In this document: piece by piece, positions 9,210 through 17,042 of the stretch
How the letters are laid out: the number at the start of each line of letters is the position of its first letter
How positions within the stretch are numbered: the first letter of the stretch is position 1
Assembly (NCBI GenBank): GCA_963829835.1
Contig: CAWHKC010000004.1
Location: 2,170,001 to 2,234,000, forward strand
DNA length: 64,000 nucleotides
DNA from: Berkiella sp963829835
GTDB lineage: Bacteria > Pseudomonadota > Gammaproteobacteria > Berkiellales > Berkiellaceae
Direction: 5' to 3'
The notes under the pieces: generated by a model
Told to the model about the DNA's origin: nothing
Seen by the model: only the letters and a program-made list of their open reading frames with translations
The model's database searches: none
Program-made: the position numbers and the translations under genes

Positions 9210-10131
9210 AAGTTTTTTTAAATGCTTTTCTAAAGCGAGGGTATTTTTGCTTGTTGTTAAGGGTAAATTGGTTTTGAGCATACATTAAATAGGTGACTTG
9301 TTCAGACACTAAACCCATGAGGAAAATGATTACTGAGGCTGATATGAAAACGGCGCTCATATTAGTAAAGCGACCTTGAGTGACATAAGTGTAAGCGTAG
9401 TTAGAGATGCCTGCAATGAAATTTAACAATGCAAATGGTAGAAATACTTTAATCGGAGAATAAAGTATTGTCATTTTATAAATGATTAATAAAAATCTTA
9501 ATCCATCAGAAAAAGGTTTCAAATGGCTCTTACCAATCCTGGCTTTAACATGGATGGGGAGATAAGTGACAGAATATCCAGAACGGAAAAATGCCATTGT
9601 AATTGTTGTGGGTGATGAGAAACCATTCGGTAGCAAATGTAAGAATTCTCTAAATTTCTGGGCATTGACGACCCTACACCCGGAAGTTAAATCCAATATG
9701 TTTTGACCCACAATTCGACTGGCAATGAAGTTATAGAACGAGTTCCCAATAAAGCGTAGGAAACTTGCCTGAGATGATCTCTGCCTTGCTCCGACGACCA
9801 TATCATAACCCTCACGGAATCTTTCTAATAATGGCATGATATTTTCAACTTGATGCTGACCATCCCCATCCATAAATATTAATGTTTCACCTGTTGCCAC
9901 TCTGGCGCCGGTTTTGATAGCGGCTCCATTACCCATGCTATAAGGATGAGAATGTACATTGGCACCACATGATAGAGCAATCATCGCAGTATCATCTGTT
10001 GAACCATCATCCACTACAATTATTTCAAAGGAGGGATACATCTGTTTTAAACTTAATAGAAAAGTTTTTAGCCCTTCTTGTTCGTTCTTAGCTGGGATGA
10101 TTATACTAACAGTATTAAGGGAATGATTCAT
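9172..10131 (-). CDS. Family 2 glycosyltransferase (DPM/GtrB-like)
   Basis: The 319-residue protein has a GT-A domain with the N-terminal VSIIIPAKNEQEGLKTFL, EIIVVDDGSTDDT and the metal-binding FMDGDGQH motif. Two C-terminal membrane helices follow (about residues 225-245 and 260-285). This layout is that of polyprenyl-phosphate mannose/glucose synthases such as DPM1 or GtrB. It is preceded by a GT-C-like membrane protein with an ATGA overlap and followed by a flippase-like protein. Together they would make, flip and transfer a lipid-linked sugar, with the pilins as likely acceptors (inference). Confidence 0.88.
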   Translation of the reverse strand: MNHSLNTVSIIIPAKNEQEGLKTFLLSLKQMYPSFEIIVVDDGSTDDTAMIALSCGANVHSHPYSMGNGAAIKTGARVATGETLIFMDGDGQHQVENIMPLLERFREGYDMVVGARQRSSQASFLRFIGNSFYNFIASRIVGQNILDLTSGCRVVNAQKFREFLHLLPNGFSSPTTITMAFFRSGYSVTYLPIHVKARIGKSHLKPFSDGLRFLLIIYKMTILYSPIKVFLPFALLNFIAGISNYAYTYVTQGRFTNMSAVFISASVIIFLMGLVSEQVTYLMYAQNQFTLNNKQKYPRFRKAFKKTYVKTPKEIRKNH

Positions 10132-12050
10132 TTTTGACTCCCTTTTGTTTTAACCGCATTAAGCACTTTATCAAGTTTAGCAATTTCTTCTGAGGGTGAT
10201 CGAAGAAAATGGTAATTTGCATGCACTAAATTTACAGTTTCTTGAGCTTGTTTATTCATTCCATTTTGGATTTCAATGTAAGCTTTTTGAATTAAGGGGT
10301 CCAGTCGTTTAGGATAGGCTTGAAATGATTTATCTAGCAAAGCTCTACTAAGATTAATATCCTGTTGTTGTAATGCAATACCGGCTTCTAAATGATATAG
10401 AACAGCTTTATAAAGAGGCTTATACCAAAGAAAGGGATTATTTTCAGCCTGTTGAATGATCTCAATCATCTTTTGCTTATCAACCGAATTGCAAGATTGG
10501 GTAAACATGTTTTGAACAATTTGGTCAAGAACTAAAACAACATAGGGGGTAATTGCCCCTTGACGGACTTTATTTAAAGCATTTTCATAATATTCAGATG
10601 GTACTTCTTTTGCACGACATTGAATTAATATTTTATGGAGTGCTATTCCGGCATTGTAAGGTTGTAGTTCTTGAGCGATATTCAATTCATTAAAAGCGGT
10701 ATCATATTGATTTTTCTTCAACATCCAGTTTGCAATTTCAATGTGAACACGCGGTGACTGAGGATGATAATAGACGGTTTCAGTTAAAAATTTCTCAGGG
10801 CTTGACCATGATTGACTACGTTGATAGGTAACGGTGGTCAATATAATGATGATAATTCCAACAAAAGAAGCACACAATCCTTTGAGGAGAACGGACGAAT
10901 TTCTTAAGCTCATGACAAGATAATAAATTGGAATAAAAATGAGTCCCAAACTGCTAAGATAATTACGATGTTCAAATACGAATTCCAAGGGAATAACGGT
11001 AGATTCTATTATTTGTGAAATGAAAAACCAACTTAAACCAAAAGCAACGATGTTTGCCCGTCTTCTTAATAAGAAAATTAATAGTCCACATCCAATTAAT
11101 AGCATGAAGCTACTTAAAACTTGACCATCCAAATGATAAGAGGCCGGGAAGTCGTCATGATACAAGTCCATATCGGGAATTTTTGGCAAAAGTATTAATC
11201 TAAAATACAATACCATCACTTTTGCTTCAGTCAGCAGACGATCAACTAAGGTGATATTTTTTTCAGCAAAAATAGTAAGAAATTTTGAAAGTTGCAGCCA
11301 GTAATAACAAAGAGCTGCTAATAGTAAACCTAATGAGAGAGTATAATGTGTGCGGCGTAATATTGTCTTATCTGTTTTGCTTTTGCAGTTAAAATGCAAA
11401 AGAAAATATTCTGTGCACAAAACATACCATGGAAATAATACCCCAGTTTCTTTGCTAAAGACGGCAAGTGGAAAAAACACGAAAAAACTTGAGGCGATGA
11501 TTAAATAGGCATAGGGTTTTTGAGTGATTAATCGAATTCTTCCTACAAGATAAGTATTTAATCCCATCAAGATAAATAAATGTGATAATTGCGTCATTCG
11601 TTGCACAGGGTAAAGAACCGTACTGACTTGAAGTGGATGAACAACCCATACGACCATTGTTAAAAAAGCGATTATAAATGCTTTGGGCTTTGCTTTAGGT
11701 TGTAATAGGGTTATCAAATAAATGAATAGGCCAAGTGCCATACCAACAATAAAATGCAATCCAAGATTAACGGCTTTAAATGAGAAGGGGGAAGCGCCAA
11801 AAAAAAGATGATTTAACGCAAAAGTTGCAACCGCGATTGGTCGCCCTAAGGGACCTGTGTCATTATGCAAACTAATTTCTAAGAATGACTTTAAAGTAAA
11901 ATGATTCATTTGCGCAGGTTCAAGGGTCTGCGGATCATCTAAAAGAAACGGGCCATGTAATCCTGGCCAATAAACTGCCGTTGTAACGAGAACCAGGCTG
12001 GTCGTTAATATAATAAATAATAAAAATTGTTTAAGCGTTATATTATTCAT
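10128..12050 (-). CDS. Multi-pass GT-C/TMTC-like membrane protein with C-terminal TPRs
   Basis: The roughly 640-residue protein has some ten membrane helices. A first loop contains WPGLHGPFLLDDPQTL and an RPIAVATFALNHLFFG motif, like the bacterial relatives of TMTC/DUF1736 proteins. These are thought to be GT-C glycosyltransferases using lipid-linked sugars. The last 200 residues look like tetratricopeptide helices (PRVHIEIANWMLKKNQYDTA). The start at MNNITLKQF (12048-12050) overlaps the stop of the third pilin as ATGA. That tight coupling makes it a candidate pilin O-glycosyltransferase. The TMTC comparison is by pattern only and the acceptor is unproven. Confidence 0.65.
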   Translation of the reverse strand: MNNITLKQFLLFIILTTSLVLVTTAVYWPGLHGPFLLDDPQTLEPAQMNHFTLKSFLEISLHNDTGPLGRPIAVATFALNHLFFGASPFSFKAVNLGLHFIVGMALGLFIYLITLLQPKAKPKAFIIAFLTMVVWVVHPLQVSTVLYPVQRMTQLSHLFILMGLNTYLVGRIRLITQKPYAYLIIASSFFVFFPLAVFSKETGVLFPWYVLCTEYFLLHFNCKSKTDKTILRRTHYTLSLGLLLAALCYYWLQLSKFLTIFAEKNITLVDRLLTEAKVMVLYFRLILLPKIPDMDLYHDDFPASYHLDGQVLSSFMLLIGCGLLIFLLRRRANIVAFGLSWFFISQIIESTVIPLEFVFEHRNYLSSLGLIFIPIYYLVMSLRNSSVLLKGLCASFVGIIIIILTTVTYQRSQSWSSPEKFLTETVYYHPQSPRVHIEIANWMLKKNQYDTAFNELNIAQELQPYNAGIALHKILIQCRAKEVPSEYYENALNKVRQGAITPYVVLVLDQIVQNMFTQSCNSVDKQKMIEIIQQAENNPFLWYKPLYKAVLYHLEAGIALQQQDINLSRALLDKSFQAYPKRLDPLIQKAYIEIQNGMNKQAQETVNLVHANYHFLRSPSEEIAKLDKVLNAVKTKGSQK

Positions 12051-12469
12051 CGACAAGAGCTTGGGACATACTGTACTGCACCTGTAGAAGTACAAGTCCA
12101 AGTGACTGCTCCATTAGCAAAAGTTGGGGTTAGTACAATACCAATTGGGCCACCAGTACCTAGAGCCGTTGAATTACCAGTTACTGTGATTATGCCATTT
12201 GCACTAATAATGACACTGGTCACGAGATTGGAGCTGGCAGTAACCATGCCCACGATTAAGTTGCTCGACGGCATAGTCCCTTTGACTATGCGATATTCAG
12301 CAATGGCATCTTTGGCGTAGGCGCTAAGACTTATCATTTCTGAAACGCGCGCTCTGACGAGGTAATATTGGTAAGCAGGGATGGCGATTGCGGCTAAGAT
12401 GCCTATAATGGCAATAACAATCATCAATTCAATTAAGGTGAAGCCAGTGTTATTTTTTGGATAACGCAC
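12047..12469 (-). CDS. Type IV pilin (third of tandem set)
   Basis: The 140-residue prepilin has a short basic leader ending in Gly before FTLIELMIVIAIIGILAAIA, with Glu5 of the mature protein present. The C-terminal Cys pair (WTCTSTG and PSSCR) forms the D-loop seen in Pseudomonas-type PilA. The start is GTG (12467-12469) with AAGGAG six bases upstream. The middle of the protein differs most from the other two pilins. Its stop overlaps the start of the GT-C-like gene, so it is the pilin most closely tied to the glycosylation genes. Confidence 0.92.
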   Translation of the reverse strand: MRYPKNNTGFTLIELMIVIAIIGILAAIAIPAYQYYLVRARVSEMISLSAYAKDAIAEYRIVKGTMPSSNLIVGMVTASSNLVTSVIISANGIITVTGNSTALGTGGPIGIVLTPTFANGAVTWTCTSTGAVQYVPSSCR

Positions 12470-12508
12470 TGTTTTCTCCTTAATGTTAAGTTAATACTCG
12501 TTACTCAA

Positions 12509-12931
12509 TTACCTACAAGAAGATGGCACATATTGTGTTGTGCCGGTAGAGGTGCAAGTCCATTTAACCGCACCATTTAAAAAAGTTGGCGTCAGAACTA
12601 TGCTAACTGCACCACCTGTCCCTAGGGTTGTAGAATTACCTACAACAGTGATAACGCCATTGGCACCAACTGTTAAGCTGGTCACATAGTTTGTTGAGAT
12701 ATTAGCCGTACCTGCAAGTGCGTTGGTAGTAGGCATTGAGCCTTTGGCAATTCTATATTCAGCAATGCCAACCTCGGCATTACCTGCAACATTAATCAAT
12801 TCTGAAACTCGGGCTCTTACAAGATAATTTTGATAAGCAGGAATAGCAATTGCAGCTAAAATACCAATGATTGCAACGACTATCATCAATTCAATTAAGG
12901 TGAAGCCTGACTGAGTTTTAACAGTACTCAT
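12509..12931 (-). CDS. Type IV pilin (second of tandem set)
   Basis: The 140-residue prepilin begins MSTVKTQSGFTLIELMIVVA, with the prepilin cleavage site G/FTLIE. The ATG at 12929-12931 has GGAGG six bases upstream, so the longer 153-residue reading is not needed. The C-terminal half is almost identical to the first pilin (VGANGVITVVGNSTTLGTGG, WTCTSTGTTQYVPSSCR), showing recent duplication. PilD (4272-5174) should process it and PilB/PilC polymerise it. Confidence 0.93.
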   Translation of the reverse strand: MSTVKTQSGFTLIELMIVVAIIGILAAIAIPAYQNYLVRARVSELINVAGNAEVGIAEYRIAKGSMPTTNALAGTANISTNYVTSLTVGANGVITVVGNSTTLGTGGAVSIVLTPTFLNGAVKWTCTSTGTTQYVPSSCR

Positions 12932-12974
12932 ATCATGCCTCCACCTTAAAGAATTGTTGATATTTGTCAATTAA

Positions 12975-13400
12975 CTATCTGCAAGATGATGGAACATATT
13001 GTGTTGTGCCGGTAGAAGTGCAAGTCCATTTAACAGCACCATTTAAAAAAGTTGGCGTCAGAACTATGCTAATCGCACCACCCGTACCCAATGTTGTTGA
13101 ATTACCAACAACAGTGATAACACCATTAGCACCTACCGCCAAACTAGTTACGTAGTTAGTTGATATCGTGCTAGCACCAGCGAGTGCGTTCGTTGTTGGC
13201 ATAGTACCTTTATTGATTCTGTATTCAGCAACAGAAACCTCGGCATTACCTGCAACGTTAATTAATTCTGAAACGCGTGCACGAACCATATAATCGTTAT
13301 AAGCAGGTATTGCGATGGCTGCCAAGATACCGATGATAGCTACAACGATCATTAATTCGATCAGCGTAAAACCACTTTGTTGATATTTAGTCGTTTTCAT
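12975..13400 (-). CDS. Type IV pilin (first of tandem set)
   Basis: The 141-residue prepilin begins MKTTKYQQSGFTLIELMIVV and keeps the hydrophobic assembly helix with Glu5. The C-terminal disulphide loop ends in PSSCR. GGAGG lies six bases before the ATG. As the promoter-proximal gene with a sigma-54-like site upstream, it is the likely major pilin (inference). The three paralogues share start and end but vary in the middle, the surface-exposed part of type IV pilins. Confidence 0.94.
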   Translation of the reverse strand: MKTTKYQQSGFTLIELMIVVAIIGILAAIAIPAYNDYMVRARVSELINVAGNAEVSVAEYRINKGTMPTTNALAGASTISTNYVTSLAVGANGVITVVGNSTTLGTGGAISIVLTPTFLNGAVKWTCTSTGTTQYVPSSCR

Positions 13401-13441
13401 AAATCCTCCGGGTTGACTGTCTCAATGATAATTATTATAGC

Positions 13442-13457
13442 AGCAGTATTCATGCCA
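13442..13457 (-). promoter_or_regulatory. Candidate sigma-54 promoter for the pilin operon
   Basis: Read on the minus strand the bases are TGGCATGAATACTGCT. This fits the sigma-54 consensus TGGCAYR-N4-TTGCW except for one C in the -12 element. It would start transcription about 30 bases before the first pilin ATG. RpoN-dependent pilA promoters are known in Pseudomonas. Only one site was seen, and an activator site was not identified. Confidence 0.5.
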
Positions 13458-13606
13458 ATTACTAATTTAATCAAATAAATTAAGCAATTTCAGATATTTA
13501 TCGCAAATATGAGGAACAATTTCAGATCAACGCAGCTCAACTTTGGTCTCTGATTGGTCACACATGTGCCCATTTTGGTCAGATAGGATATTTATACAGC
13601 CAAGTC

Positions 13607-13635
13607 TTGAGACAAGCTTGTAGCTTACGTATACT
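13607..13635 (+). promoter_or_regulatory. Sigma-70 promoter of tRNA-Thr
   Basis: TTGAGA at 13607-13612 and TATACT at 13630-13635 are separated by 17 bases. This is a near-consensus promoter, with a predicted start about 5 bases before the tRNA. Confidence 0.75.
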
Positions 13636-13646
13636 CGCTTTTCTTA

Positions 13647-13719
13647 GCCGGAGTAGCTCAGTTGGTAGAGCAGCGCATTCGTAATGCGAAGGTCGGAGGT
13701 TCGACTCCTCTCTTCGGCA
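13647..13719 (+). tRNA. tRNA-Thr (anticodon CGT)
   Basis: A complete cloverleaf folds. The acceptor stem is GCCGGAG/CTTCGGC with one G-T pair. The D arm is GCTC..GAGC. The anticodon loop TTCGTAA reads CGT (codon ACG). The T arm is GGAGG/CCTCT around TTCGACT, and the discriminator base is A. It closely resembles gammaproteobacterial tRNA-Thr(CGT). The 3' CCA is not encoded (the next bases are ATT). Confidence 0.96.
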
Positions 13720-13720
13720 A

Positions 13721-13921
13721 TTAAGCAGTTTGCATATGATAAATGCCATAAAGGATTGAGGAAGTGAACACGATCCCACCAACGGCAAAGAGTAATAATT
13801 GATTAGTCGTGAAGGCGACGGCAATACCTGAAACGCCAAGAAAAGCACAGGCACTAGTGGCAAGGCAAATCGGGCAACCACCTGCCACTTGGGCAATTTG
13901 ATCTGAAGTAAGCGTGTACAT
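13721..13921 (-). CDS. Small peptide with double-glycine leader (bacteriocin-like)
   Basis: The 66-residue product begins MYTLTSDQIAQVAGG, the pattern of double-glycine leaders cut by C39-peptidase ABC transporters. The predicted mature part is short, hydrophobic and Gly/Ala-rich, with three Cys at its start (CPIC then C). GGGAG precedes the ATG by nine bases. The stop lies one base beyond the tRNA-Thr gene on the other strand. No immunity or transporter gene is adjacent. It belongs with similar peptides at 18816, 22186 and 29567. Antimicrobial activity is inference. Confidence 0.75.
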   Translation of the reverse strand: MYTLTSDQIAQVAGGCPICLATSACAFLGVSGIAVAFTTNQLLLFAVGGIVFTSSILYGIYHMQTA

Positions 13922-14072
13922 CCTGTTTAACTCCCTTTTACAACTTCAATCAGCAGTATACTACGATGGTCTACCCAAAAAAATAAATGCTTGTCAAAAT
14001 AAACTAGATTGCTAAATTTAAAACCTAATGTTAGCATTTAGTCACCTTATTTTTAATAAGTAAAGTAACTAA

Positions 14073-15137
14073 ATGAAATATGTCATACTCGATATTAGCA
14101 ATAGAATGCTAAACCGTCAGGATTTTTTGAACCAACCGAAAAAATTATTTGTTTTACCGGATAATCTTCCTGATTTTCGTTTACCAAGAAACGAATTACA
14201 TAATACAAATAACCGAGGTGGATTAGCAGCTTGTATGCGCCCCAATCTCTTGGGAACCGTTTTTGGTTTACCTTCTTATGATGTGAATATTATCGGCGTA
14301 CCGTCTATTTCATTTGTTAGCAACGAACCCTTAACAGTTGAACATATCGAAGAAGCTTTTGTAGGTATCTATCGCTTGCTAGATTCAAATGATTTTGATG
14401 AGATAGTGGTTCCTTATAAAAATGGTCAACCTGCTTTTGGTGGTGGCATAGCAGGAAATATACCTGCAAACATACAAGCAGCCATTAATAAGGAATTTTC
14501 ACTTTTAGAGAAATTTTTAAAGCAACCACAGTTAAGTGATTTGCCAAAAAAATATCAAGATGCCTATCAAGAAGGGCCATTACCATTACCTCTAGCGCCG
14601 CAAACTAAACTTGGTGCGCTTTTAGATAAACCTTATCCTTGGCTTTCTTCTGTGATTAAATCTTTGACATTTCTTGGAATAGCAATAGCAACCTACGCTT
14701 TATTGCCTGTTGCAATGTCTTTTGCTGCTGCGGCGACGATTGGGTTACTTGCAGGGGCCATAGGAGTCATTTGTCAGAATGTATTTTTGAAAGGTTTTTT
14801 TGGAGAAAACACCATAGGATTTACAGTAAAGGGAAGATTGGGTTGGGGAATCAATCATCTGGCACTTGGTGGTTCGGTGTTGGAGCTTTTTGGTTTATCG
14901 TATCCCTATAAACAACCTTTGCAGAAATTAGAACAGAATATTGCTACACAACTTCGGGCGCAGCTAACGCCCGAGCAAGGACAAGCGCCGCTTTCGCAAG
15001 AAATTGAAGGTCTGACCAGAAAATATTCAAAACAAATGCTGATGAGTTATCCCAACTATTTTTATAGACAAGATCTTGAGAAGGTGAAGACTAAGGAATA
15101 TCTCCCGCAAGTACCAACGCTAAAGCTTGCAAGCTAA
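14073..15137 (+). CDS. Protein of unknown function with central membrane segments
   Basis: The 354-residue protein is not recognised. The N-terminal half is soluble and has the segment FDEIVVPYKNGQPAFGGGIA near residues 107-127. The Gly-Gly-Gly-Ile-Ala-Gly loop recalls macrodomain or nucleotide-binding loops, but I would not assign it on that alone. Residues 190-240 are hydrophobic (two or three helices, Ala/Gly-rich). The C-terminus is helical and charged. There is no signal peptide. The gene stands alone, and the layout of soluble head plus hairpin membrane anchor is common among Legionellales effectors (inference). Confidence 0.6.
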   Translation: MKYVILDISNRMLNRQDFLNQPKKLFVLPDNLPDFRLPRNELHNTNNRGGLAACMRPNLLGTVFGLPSYDVNIIGVPSISFVSNEPLTVEHIEEAFVGIYRLLDSNDFDEIVVPYKNGQPAFGGGIAGNIPANIQAAINKEFSLLEKFLKQPQLSDLPKKYQDAYQEGPLPLPLAPQTKLGALLDKPYPWLSSVIKSLTFLGIAIATYALLPVAMSFAAAATIGLLAGAIGVICQNVFLKGFFGENTIGFTVKGRLGWGINHLALGGSVLELFGLSYPYKQPLQKLEQNIATQLRAQLTPEQGQAPLSQEIEGLTRKYSKQMLMSYPNYFYRQDLEKVKTKEYLPQVPTLKLAS

Positions 15138-15249
15138 CAACGTGCTTCGTTTATTTTTTTCTAGAAACAATAAATGGTTGTAAGTTATCTATGATTTTCC
15201 TATAGTGCTATGAAAGGGTCTTTGTTAGTTAAGCAGGGCGAATGGATTC

Positions 15250-15771
15250 GTGAGAATATTTACCTTTTTAATGTTATTAATTTATTCTGCTTTTTCATAT
15301 GCTGATGGATTTGGTAAATCCATGATGGTAGCAGTTTCAATTCCAGTTATAGCTGGAACTTACTCTGCTACAAGTGGTGATTATGAAGGATTAAAAGAAC
15401 TTACCCTTGCTTGCCTTGTTACAGCCCAAGTAACTACTTTATTAAAGAATTCGGTGCGACGCACAAGACCAAATGGAGAAAATGATCTCTCCTTCCCCTC
15501 AGGTCATACCTCAGCTGCTTTTGTTGGTGCAAGCTTCCTACACCACCGTTATGGATTAAGATGGGGTTTGCCTATGTATGGTCTTGCCTCTTTAATTGGT
15601 TACCAGCGTGTTAATGTCAAAGACCATTACTGGTCAGATGTAATTGCAGGTGCAGCCATAGGCTACACCGCTGGAGCCTTCTTTACCGTCAGATTCCCCA
15701 ATGTTTGGCTTGAACCTGTTGTTGATCCCAGAAACAAAACTTATGGTATGCAAGTCAACGCTCGATTTTAA
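15250..15771 (+). CDS. PAP2-family phosphatase, probably periplasmic
   Basis: The 173-residue protein carries all three PAP2 motifs: KNSVRRTRP (K-x6-RP), FPSGHTSA (PSGH) and R-VNVKD-H-YWS-D (R-x5-H-x3-D). Members remove phosphate from lipids such as undecaprenyl diphosphate or phosphatidate. The start is a GTG, with a hydrophobic signal-like segment (IFTFLMLLIYSAFSYA) following. The ribosome-binding site is weak. It is shorter than multi-pass PAP2 proteins, with the active site in a compact C-terminal domain. It is unrelated in position to the second PAP2 gene at 16134. Confidence 0.87.
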   Translation: MRIFTFLMLLIYSAFSYADGFGKSMMVAVSIPVIAGTYSATSGDYEGLKELTLACLVTAQVTTLLKNSVRRTRPNGENDLSFPSGHTSAAFVGASFLHHRYGLRWGLPMYGLASLIGYQRVNVKDHYWSDVIAGAAIGYTAGAFFTVRFPNVWLEPVVDPRNKTYGMQVNARF

Positions 15772-15805
15772 AATACTGCTCAATTGTTTATCCCGGCAAT
15801 CTATA

Positions 15806-15867
15806 TAGGGGACGACCTCTGTGTCGTCCCGTCTTAAATTCAGGGCGGACACAGAGGTCCGCCCCTA
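15806..15867. repeat. Double-hairpin palindromic repeat (REP-like)
   Basis: Outer ends TAGGGG and CCCCTA enclose two hairpins, GGGACGAC/GTCGTCCC and GGGCGGAC/GTCCGCCC. Both have loops around CCTCTGTG or its complement. The architecture is that of the element at 3598-3654. It lies just after the PAP2 gene. The rest of 15772-16133 holds no convincing gene; besides this repeat it has a set of smaller palindromes at 16048-16097. Confidence 0.85.
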
Positions 15868-16047
15868 CAGTGAAGATTTTAATATTACCTGTATCTTTTT
15901 TGTACAGCCCATCACTTCTCTGATTAATTCAGTACTTTTAAACCTATTCACAACAAACCCACACAGGTTGTCCCCAGAAATTGTTAGTAGTTTAATTTGT
16001 AGTTAGGTTGTTACGTTAATTTTGAATGGGGAAAACATGATAAAGTA

Positions 16048-16097
16048 TTGTTCAATTATTGAACAATGTGTTTTCATCTGTTCTGAACAGGAAAACA
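16048..16097. repeat. Stacked inverted repeats with shared TGTTC/GAACA half-sites
   Basis: TTGTTCAA-TTA-TTGAACAA (16048-16066) is a perfect palindrome. Just after it, CTGTTC-T-GAACAG (16078-16090) is nested in TGTTTTC/GAAAACA (16069-16097). They lie 37-86 bases beyond the stop of the PAP2 gene at 16134 on its downstream side. They may be a terminator or a binding site for a dimeric regulator; sequence alone does not decide. Confidence 0.55.
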
Positions 16098-16133
16098 GAC
16101 ATTATGCACAAGCTTTTCACAATGATACGCCCA

Positions 16134-17042
16134 CTATATGTGCATTAATTCTCTCTTGCCGGCACATAAAGAAGCGATGGCTGGGGCGCCATAAGCAATC
16201 CAGAAGCCCAACAGAAAATATTGTATGTATTTTATGGGGGTAACAATTGGCAATGGTAATTGGTGGCGAAGCCAATCTCCGCCTTTCCAAAAAATAAAGA
16301 TACCTATTGAACCAATGAATAGCTGAGTTAATAAAGAGGAAGTGTTTACCGGTATTTTAAAGTTTAAGTGTCTCATTTCAAGCTGATAACCCAACCAAAA
16401 TCCTATAAATGCGCCACTGGTGGCAACACCAACACCGATGGGATCATACACGAGCCATTGATAACAGATTATAAATAGGGTTAACAATAACAATTGCCCC
16501 CAGAGGGGGAGAAATTTCAGAGGTTGCCATTGTTTTTTTTCAAACACTATCGCTAAGGTAAGAATGAAACTGCCTAGCAGTGCTCCGCCGATAATATCTT
16601 GAGGATAATGAACACCCAGGTATACTCTAGAAAGAGCAATTAAGGCTCCTATCAGAAAACAAACCTGAGACATCCAACGATTGCGAAAGTAATAGGCAAG
16701 TCCCCACCACAATAAAATGCCAATTTGCGCATGGCCACTTGGGAAAGAATAACTATCTGCTTTATCTAACCAAAATGATGAAGGTGGACGGCATTCCTTG
16801 ACCCATCCTTTAATCCATAAATTGATATATAGTGCAGCAAACATGCCATAGCACAAGTATTTGCCATAGCGTTTATTCCAAAACCAATAACTTAAAGCAA
16901 TTAAAAAAAGAATACAGCCAACTTGACCTAATTCACTGAATAAATGTATGAAGGGGGTTAGCCATGTATAACGTAAATGCTGTGCTACCCAAGAAATACT
17001 GGCATCACCCCATGAGAATAGCGACGGTTGACAATCAATCAT
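16134..17042 (-). CDS. PAP2-family membrane phosphatase
   Basis: The 302-residue multi-pass protein has PAP2 motifs KGWVKECRP, FPSGHAQ and SRVYLGVHYPQD, with the catalytic His and Asp in place. About eight hydrophobic segments run through it, longer than the usual 200-250 residues, with the extra helices at the C-terminus. It is likely an inner-membrane lipid phosphatase. Its start overlaps the end of the deformylase gene by eight bases, so the two are probably co-transcribed. Confidence 0.88.
   Translation of the reverse strand: MIDCQPSLFSWGDASISWVAQHLRYTWLTPFIHLFSELGQVGCILFLIALSYWFWNKRYGKYLCYGMFAALYINLWIKGWVKECRPPSSFWLDKADSYSFPSGHAQIGILLWWGLAYYFRNRWMSQVCFLIGALIALSRVYLGVHYPQDIIGGALLGSFILTLAIVFEKKQWQPLKFLPLWGQLLLLTLFIICYQWLVYDPIGVGVATSGAFIGFWLGYQLEMRHLNFKIPVNTSSLLTQLFIGSIGIFIFWKGGDWLRHQLPLPIVTPIKYIQYFLLGFWIAYGAPAIASLCAGKRELMHI

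Noticed and set aside
13579..13896. 105-residue minus-strand frame
   Set aside because: It runs through the tRNA-Thr gene and the small peptide gene in another frame.
16022..16243. 73-residue plus-strand frame
   Set aside because: It overlaps the end of the PAP2 gene on the other strand and crosses the palindromes; the composition is not protein-like.
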